NCBI GenBank assembly: GCA_036850595.1
Contig: CM072158.1
Coordinates: 21,324,578-21,388,577, forward strand
Direction of reading: 5' to 3'
Length of the DNA: 64,000 nt
Origin: Rhyacichthys aspro
Taxonomy: Eukaryota; Chordata; Actinopteri; Gobiiformes; Rhyacichthyidae
Shown: piece after piece, positions 50,447 through 59,400 of the stretch
How the letters are laid out: each line of letters begins with the position of its first letter
Numbering within the stretch: position 1 is the stretch's first letter
The notes under the pieces: generated by a model
Seen by the model: the letters and a program-made list of their open reading frames with translations, nothing else
The model's database searches: none
What the model was told of the DNA's origin: nothing
Made by a program: the position numbers and the translations under genes

Positions 50447-53400
50447 GCACGCACACACACACCCGCATTTGCACACACGCACACACAGACACTTGACATA
50501 CACAAAATACTAATTAAACTTGTTATTTCTTGAAACTATGTTAAAGAAACACCACAATTATAATTATGAGAAATAGAGGTCAGAGGGAGCCCATCTTAAC
50601 TTCCACATAACCTCAAATGACTACAGCATTAGTCCCATAATATGTCCACTAATATGAACTGACAGTGAGCTGAAAGAGCAGTGGGACCCTAACCTCAAAC
50701 ACAAAGTGTTAGGGTCAGAGTTTTCCATTGGACTTTATCTGAACATTAAAAACATGGGAAACTTTTTTTAAGCAGAGTATATGCTTTTTTTTTCTTTTGA
50801 TTCATGAGCCTGAATATTTTAAATGTCAGGATATATAAAGTAAAATATGGAGTTGGAAAAACCCTGTGCAAAGTTTCATAACAGCAGTATTTCATTATTA
50901 TTTTTTTCCAAAGGAAAAGTAACTCATAAATTTATTTTTGTTGAGGACTGGAAAGTATTCTTGCGAGACAGATTTGTCCTGTTGAGCTAAGCACAGCACA
51001 GCCTGAGACTTCAACAAGAAGACAGGTTTCTAATCTTACCTTTTTAAGTGGGACTTACCGGGTTGCGCTCCACAACGTCAGGGTTGTTGACCACTGCCAC
51101 GAGGTAGAGGATGGTGAGCGCAGAGTTGAGCACGTATGAGCAGAAGAGGTTTTTGTGCAGTGTGATCCTTTGGCAGCTCAAACTCCTGTAGAACAATAAA
51201 CAATCTCAACAACAATGTTTAAAGTTTGGTGCAATATTGTTCCAAGTTGAGCATCAATTTCATCTGTTTTTTTAATAAGTCCTTGACAGTGCAGTTGTGA
51301 TGAACTGTGAGAGGCTGTTTAAGGAGCTGAGCTACATAACATGAACAGCACTAGTCAGACTTAGTACAAACACTAGTACAGATTACAACAAGCTCCAGTG
51401 CAAACTCTCTGCCTACTGTAAAAAAATGATTTTGAAGTTAATTCAGAAGCAGCATGAGATGTGTTTTGATTTAGTGACTGGCTTCAGCTGAAAAATTTGT
51501 CATGCTTTAAGAGAACCCCACAGAGGAGCTGGGGTATGATTCACCTTCAAATGTCAGTGTAACGTCGGTAAGAACACCCGCAGCAGATATAAAAGGTTGT
51601 GGGGTCATTAATAGCCTTATATAGTTAAAGTCTGTCCTGTGTGGCTATTTCATAAAAGCACTTTCTGATCACATCTGACACTAGTCTTCATCCAGTCATA
51701 TTCCTCTGATATTTTATGGTCTGTCCAAAGTCAGGCAGGCCTTGTTGGACAAACTCTTTAGTTAACATCCCAACAGCAAGTCTTCCTCTTATGCTTTATA
51801 AGGTTTGTCCTGCACATGATATCCCTCTCAATTGTAAATTTACTGTTGACAGCGTTAAAAAAGCAACAATGGGCAATATTTTTTAATATGACGTTGTGCT
51901 AAATAGGCACTTGATATTTCCACACTTTTTGGCATTCTATAGTTTGTGTGTGAACATGACCTTCTGTCTTGTTTGTCAGAGAAAAAGAGTCTTGTGTCCA
52001 GCCAAAACCCTGTTTTTTATGCAGTTGTACTGAAACCAGACATAGCTTTTATAATTACCATCATCACATTTCTGTTAGATCTAACCATTCAATATTTTGA
52101 TTTAATATGAATAAATGCATTTTCAGAGTTCATGTGACTTCTTAGATCAATAAGTGTGCACTTGCATGTGGTGCAAGTTAGTCTTAGTGTGAGTGAAGAC
52201 AAGGGGCGTAACATGAGAGTAGTTTATCTGCAGCCTGACAGTACTGACATAAAGTAGTAAATAAGTGAGAGGTGCAGCTGTGCGCCGTCACAAACTGATG
52301 TAAGCTCACATCTGGAAATAATTCCTAGAAGGTCTTCACTGGTCTAGCTTTAAATTTGATAAGTTATAGTAAAAGAAACACACATCCATTTCCAAGCTAT
52401 AACTTTGTGACTTTATTGGGCTATTTCTTTGTGCCTCACTAGCTCTGTTTCCAATAAAGGCACCTGCCCTTAAGATAGCTCTGAGATATAAGGGCATGTA
52501 TCAATTGGCTGTAGAGCAAACAGCTGGAAAGGCCCTTCAATATGTTAACTTTTACTACTGCAACATTTAACGCCAGTTGATTATTACATCCACATACAGT
52601 TAGAGTCACTGCTTCGTCCCAAAAGAGGAAACTCTGCAGAGCCATTAAAAAGAGTTCAGTATGTTCTAATCATTGCACAATAGACCGTTTGAATGTGTTT
52701 ATTACTTCAGTGCTGATACCATCTTGTCTTTTTTTAAGTCAAGAAAGATTATAAAGATGAACTTTTATCAAATCATAAGAATGAAACAGTCTATGCTCCT
52801 CACTAGTCTTGGCTTAAAATATGTTCAAGACGTAACAAAAAAAAAAACTAGTAAAAACATTTAAAAACTTGTCTTATGACTTATCTCAAAGGCCAGGTTG
52901 GCGTCAAGCCACTAGCAGCTTGTAACTTTACAGAAAAAAGCTCCAGATATGAGCCTGTTCAATAAGACTCTAGTGTAAGAGCCTCCAATTATGAACAGAA
53001 AGTGATACTTTGAGCTTGAATATAAGTCAAAAAACTATTAATCCTAGAGGAGAAAGTGCACAGTTCTTGCTCCAGTGTTATGAAGTCGTATAAAGCAAAC
53101 TTCACTTGATTCACTTGATGATCTGTGTTGTTAAATATAAGATACATTCTGCTTCTTTCCCTCACTTCCAACATGATGCCACTCCACAGCAACACTCTTC
53201 CATAGACTCACTGTAGTTTTACGGGAAACACTGAACTATCTTCCGCCTTTCATTTGTTGTGTTTTTGTAAAGGCTTAGCTCAATCAACTTAAGCTGAAGG
53301 ATCTCTTTGTGAGCTTCATTCCCTGGGGTTAAGCTCTGTGGTGGAATGAACAGCCTTAATGAGCAGCACACTCAGGTGCACACATTTCCGTTGAGGCTGT

Positions 53401-56400
53401 TGCTCTGACACTACCTTGGGATGTCACAGCTCTGCAGCCGCAAACCCTAAATATCCATGAAATCGGTCTTTAGCACTGGGAGGCCATAAGTCACCACAAA
53501 ATTAAGTGGACACCTCTGAGTTAGAAGAGTACTTAGAGGGAATTAATTTAGGACATATGACCAAGCAACAAGAAATACTAGTAGCACATTTCAAACGGTA
53601 TAAAAAACATTCTGCAGACTCTGCTTAAACTGCAGGAGTGTTAGGGCTTGTTATGTGAGAGGTCCTCACAATTTATATTGCCCTTCACAATGGTGTAAAA
53701 TGAAGTACCAGCCAGCAGGACCTTTTCATGACATATACACCTTAGCTAAAATAATAAAAATATCTATAAAAAGAAAAAGTAAACTATAAAAGTCCAAAAC
53801 AGTAATAACAACTAATGACTTTTTAAGTATGAGTGCTTAACAGTAGTGTGTAGTGAACATTTTTAGGATTTCCCGATGGCTTTAAAACAATTCAGCCATA
53901 TTCCTGGTTGTCCACGATGCATGTGAGTTAACCGGACAGAAAGAAAATCTTTGCATGTCTACAGGAGACTTAAAGCCTGTCAGATGCACTGCTCTGTTCC
54001 TTATCACACAGCTGACCTCTGCTCCTTTCACCTGTGCATTAAACCTGGTCCGAGCAGCACCACAAACTCACCTGAAGTAGAAGAAGATGGCCAAAGAGAT
54101 GAGCAGCGAAGCTATGGACAGAGCGTGGCCCACAATGGCCATGTAGAACAGGATGTACGCTGACTGCAAACACACAGAACAGCAATCAGAGCTACAGCAC
54201 TACCATATGGGTCAATATTAACATGACAATGATAAATCAGAACATCAGGATTGATGCACTCGCTATGGCAGTTTGTTTTGCCCTTGTCATGTCTGTTTGA
54301 AATGCTCTGAATTTGTGGTGTTGGTCTATTCTGGAGCTAAGGGAGATGATTATCATGAACTCAGGATTCTCCTAACCTCCTTATATTGCATTTGGGGCCT
54401 GCTCTGCATAAGTCTATTAGTTCTGAGAAACATATCTTAATTATCTATTGTTGGTCTGTGGAAGAGAGAAGCGAATATCAAAGAGCAAACAGCCCCGGTC
54501 GGATTAGAGGAGCCAATAAGAAAAGAGACCAGTCTCTTATTGTTCAGTCTTTTAGTTTGTGATCACCCGAGACTTGACGATCATAAAATAAACAAGCAGT
54601 TACACAATTTATATACTACACTATAAAACAGTTCAGTGGTGATGTCACATTCTTCCTTCTCCATTGACTACTCCTCTTCCTCTGTCCACATCACCATCTC
54701 CAGTTTGCTCCACTACCAACGCTCCTGCACCAGAGATGTGTGACCAGCCCGTTCTGTCAGTGACTAAATCAGCTGTAATGATGGACGTGAGGAATCGTTA
54801 GTTAGGTAGGGTCTGTACTCAGTGGAAAAAAATCCTTTACCTAAAGTAGGATGTTCAGTCGAACTAAATTATTATAGACCAGTACCTTATGTTATGAAAA
54901 TATTTGAAAGGCTGCAAATTAAAATTTAATGGTCCTATATTATACTATTTTGAACATTATACAGTGTATTTTGGATTTGCATTTAGGTCACCATATCACG
55001 TGCCGTATATCTTCGACCCAGAGTCTGACTCTGAGTTCGAAGAACATGAGCAAACACAAAAACCTCGAAGGCTTCTACAAGACGTTTCTGCTTGGTAAAT
55101 GAGAAACTATTTATTGTGTATGTTTCTATGGTGTAGCCCGTAGCATAGCGCGTGTTGTCTGCTTCTGTTTATAGGTGCACATGTGGAAATGACCGTACAA
55201 TGCCTACTGAAGTTGAGAATGTATGCTGCCTGGAGACTTCTAAGGTAGCTTTTGTGCAGTATATTGAAAGAACTATAATAAAGTAGCCTAGCAATATGTA
55301 GAGCTATGCAGTAATACTTGTTAGTAATACATGTTGCTGACGGTAAGTAAGCTAACACAGTAGCAGCGATGCTTCTCTGTGCGTCTGAGCTGCAGAGCAC
55401 GGCACTTGTTGACAGTGCAGGAGGGGCAGGAGGAGTGTGGAGGAGCACTTCCTGGAGAGGAGTGGTTTACTTCACATATTGACGTCATTGCGTGAAACAG
55501 CTCGTTGAAAGGACTGTAGCTCAAACTAAATAAATTACTCAAACATGCGCGAATGAAACAAAACACAACTTTGGGTATGTGTTTGAGGTAGAAACAACGT
55601 TAGAACATGATTAAAAGCTCAGAAAAGTAGATTTAGCATAATATGGGACCTTTAAAGACACAGGTTAAACATAATAACATACAGATTGGTGTAGAGGATG
55701 TTATACTCTATCTCCTCCATAAGGTAACTCTTACCTGGTTGAACCAGGTGGCTATGTTAGAGTCATGTTTTTGTGTTTGTTTGTTTTTTGTTTTTTTTCC
55801 AAGTGCATTCCACACCATCAGATCAACTATTCTTAGTGAAAAACTTAGGTTTATGGGGGTGGACTCATCCTTATTTTCTTGGATTATTGATTAACTGACA
55901 TGTAGACCACAGTTTGTTAGGCAACAGTGTCTCTGTCATTAAGGGCTCCTCAAGAACTCCTTTGCTTTTCACCTTATAGCCTACAGATTTTAATTGTGTA
56001 TAAGTCCTGCCACAGTCAGAAATACTCTGATGATATGGCAATAGTGGTTTTTTATTAAAGATGGACAGGAAGAACACAAGAGCCGCATAGGGTTCTTTAA
56101 TAGATGAAGCCAAGAAAACTGTCCATTCTAAATACTTTCAAAACTAAAGAGCTGGAACTGTGAGTGGAGATGACACTGAAATAGTGTCCATACATAAATA
56201 CCTGCGAGTACATCTAGAAAACAAGCTAGACTGGTCCATAAATACAGAAAGACTTTATGGGAAAGGTCAAAGCCGGCTATATTTTTTAAGAAAGCTAATG
56301 TCTTTTAATGTAAACGAGATCACAACTAATAGAGGGAGCTGGTTCAACTATAGGTATTAGTTTGGAGACTCTGGTTAAAGAAATGGAGCAACAGACACAC

Positions 56401-59400
56401 AACAAGACAAATGCAACACTTAACAACATGGACCATTCCCTGCATTGGGCTTTTTAACAACAGAGGGCAGCCAGTGGACATCTAAGATCAGTGCGCTGCA
56501 GGATGGAACACCACAAGAACTCTGTCTTCCTGACAGCTATAAGACTGAACAATCTGTCAGTCTGTGGCAGATAAGGTCTGGATCAACTTATCTGAAGAGA
56601 CCTAACAATTGCACTTCCCTTGGGGATCCATCAAGTGTTTTAATTTGGATTTAAAGGCACACTGTGTAAAATATTATACTTTACATTTGAACTGCAAATG
56701 ATAAATCAGAACTATGTTGTGTGTATAATCACATAAAAACAACACTTTTGCATTTTTTGATATCAGAAAGCTCAATAAAATCCAGTGGAAGTAGCCTTTT
56801 GTCCCTACAGATGCCCATAGAGAACAAAGTTATCACTGCTGGAGGAATAGCACACTCATGTTTCTCTTTCTTTATGTTTATTTTTTTTAATGAAATTTCC
56901 ATTCAGACTTATTTTCACTGGGTTTGTTCATTCTTTAAACTCTGTGGACTTTCAGAAACTCTGTTTTACTGTGAATGTGGGCAAACAGAACAGCACATGA
57001 ATGATTCTTTTTGGTTCATGTAATGCATGTGCATAGCTTACATTTTTGTTACATACAATTTTTTCACACATACATTCATACATACATACATACATGCATA
57101 AACATGTTCCATCATGATTTGTTACTTGAAAGTATTTCTGTTGCCTCACCTTCAGCTTGGCCTTAGTGTTCTCATTACAGCGAGTGTAATTGGACCAGGT
57201 CCTGTTGGTGTCTGGGTGACGGAACCACTGCCCATCTTCCCCACAGTACTTTGTGGCCTTTTCTGAAAGCAACATTTTTAACCCATGAAATCCTGACATT
57301 TAAGTTATGTATTTCATCTCAGTGTGTACCTGTTGGGTCAAAGTCCACAAAATAATTGGGGCAGTTTTGCATGGTCAAGGTCCCAGTCGGAGTATCATCC
57401 CAGCACAGCCAGCCGTCCCAGTTGCGACTGCAGTACGGCCCTGCAGTAGCCACACACATACAGGTCAGACCTCACAAAGAACATTGAGGAGAAGGTTCTG
57501 CTCTGATATTTACCAGATCTGTTATAAGGTGTGTCTCGGTTCATTTTCTCAAAGCATTTGTATTGGTTGTCGAGGATTTTCTTCCTCACCACCTCCTCCT
57601 CCTCAGGGTTGACCATAGGGCTGACTGTAGCCTCAGCAGATCCCATAGTAATATCTCCTGAAAGCTGGGCAGCAGTCTGCAAATACATCAACCCTGTTTG
57701 TTGTTTGGAGATTTAAAAGATGCCTGGAAAGCAATCTACAATTTTATCAGAGTTTACACATGCGGCATATATGCTGACATCAGGTTCCAATTGAAAAATT
57801 CAGAGACAAGTTATATTTAGACCCATTCTCATCATAAAAAAGATAATAATAATTAAAAAAATAATAAATAGTTCAACAAACAAATACAACAAAAGTCAAT
57901 GGTTTATTACGTATTTATCAATGTAAATGTACATTTCTCAGTGTTTAAACATATAAAATTTAGTTCAATTTGATCTAGTTTTTGTGTGTTTGATATCCAG
58001 TGTGCATGGTTTAGTGCAAGTAAACCTTTTATAAATCATACCCACAGAGCAGACAAATCGGCTTGAGGAGGTTGATTGTGTGTTTTATGTGACAGCAGTG
58101 GTATTTTCCTGTCTCTATGGCAACAATTCAAAGGGTAATTCTAATTACCCTTAGCCTGTCTTTGGGGTGGACAGCACACAGTGTGTAGTTGGCCCAGGTG
58201 GTGTTGCTGTTTGAAAGGTGGAACCACTGTCCGTCCTCATCACAGAAACGAGTGGCCTTCTCTGGATGGATTCACCAAAAATATAATGTTCATTTATCAT
58301 GAGTATATGGCACTAGATAATGACCTACTCTTCTTACCAACTCTTCTTACCACTCACCTGTGGGCTCCAAGTCAAAATAATAGTCAGGGCACTTCTGAGA
58401 GGCGTGGGTCCCAGCTGGAGTGATGTCCCAGCACATATATCCGTCCCAGTCCCGACTGCAGTACTTCCCTGCAGTTACACAGTTGCAGTTGCACACATTC
58501 AAGCAGGCAAATTAAAGTCAGGACAGGTTAAAGTTAAACACATTTGTCACTAAGGCCAAGAAATTAGATTTGATATCCTCAGTAAATTATAGTCAGTTCA
58601 TTAATTAGTGCCCTCATGTCATGAGGGTGTACACACCTGCTCTGTTGAAAGGTGGATCCTGCTTCATTTTCTGAAAGCATTTGAGTTTGTTCTCCAGAAC
58701 CAACTTTTTCAGGAGTCTCTCCTCATCAGTGTTCACTGTGGGCTCTGTGGGCGGCTCTGCATCAGAATCCACCATAAGTTCTGGGACAGACTTTTGAGGA
58801 AGAACAAACTATTACACATTTAAAAGAGAGACTTCTTTTCATTGTTACTCAAAAACAAATAACAACAGCAGAATACCTTTAAAGATTCGTCTGAAGGAGA
58901 CGGACAAGTGGAGCCAGTCCCTACCCACTGACCTTGGTCATCACAGTGTTTGGTCATCTTTTCTGAAAATGCACCAGGTTTTATTCATTGTAAAATAAAG
59001 ACATAGACACATATGGGCCTGGACCTTTTAAAACAAAATCCACTAGTGTTTTTAATAATCTGTGTGTTGTCAGCAGCATGTTGGCATTGTGTGAACACAT
59101 TAATCGCATCCTGAATCTTGGCCTTTCCAGTGACTTAGATAAATATACTTTGGCATGCATCATCAAACGATATGTCAAAACACAACCCTCCCTCTTTGGA
59201 TTCATTCACTGGCAGCTTCCCAAATGTCTGGCTTAATTCAGCAGGCAGTAGATCCATGACCAATCAGATCAGAGAGAGCCTGACAACAATAATAAAATCC
59301 AACAGCATCATCATGCATTCCTGCAGCTGTACTCCTATAGCCTCATGTCAGCAGCAGGGCACATCCTGTGATAGGGAAGCTTATCGGCAGGTATTTTGGG

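Larger units (their letters stand above)
49110..51058. other. CALCR intron with microsatellites
   Basis: Holds (TA)n at 49349-49400 and (CA)n at 50404-50465. No coding feature. Confidence 0.6.
54925..55655 (+). mobile_element. TIR-bounded element carrying P2X7-intracellular-domain-like exons
   Basis: Left end TTAATGGTCCTATATTATAC (54926-54945) and right end 55636-55655 are inverted repeats (17 of 20). Inside, on the plus strand (antisense to CALCR), two pieces look like spliced exons. 54987-55094 encodes a SPYHVPYIFDPESDSEFEEH stretch. 55175-55244 encodes a Cys-rich segment (CTCGNDRTMPTEVENVCCLE), with an intact GT-AG intron and matching phase (a Trp codon split TG/G). The pattern W-C-x-C-G-x-C-x-x-M-P-T-x-x-E-x-x-C-C is that of the P2X7 intracellular zinc-binding domain, as found in fish transposon-associated proteins. 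Here the third Cys is replaced by Asp, so zinc binding is probably impaired. Only a fragment of such a protein; no transposase seen. Confidence 0.55.
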
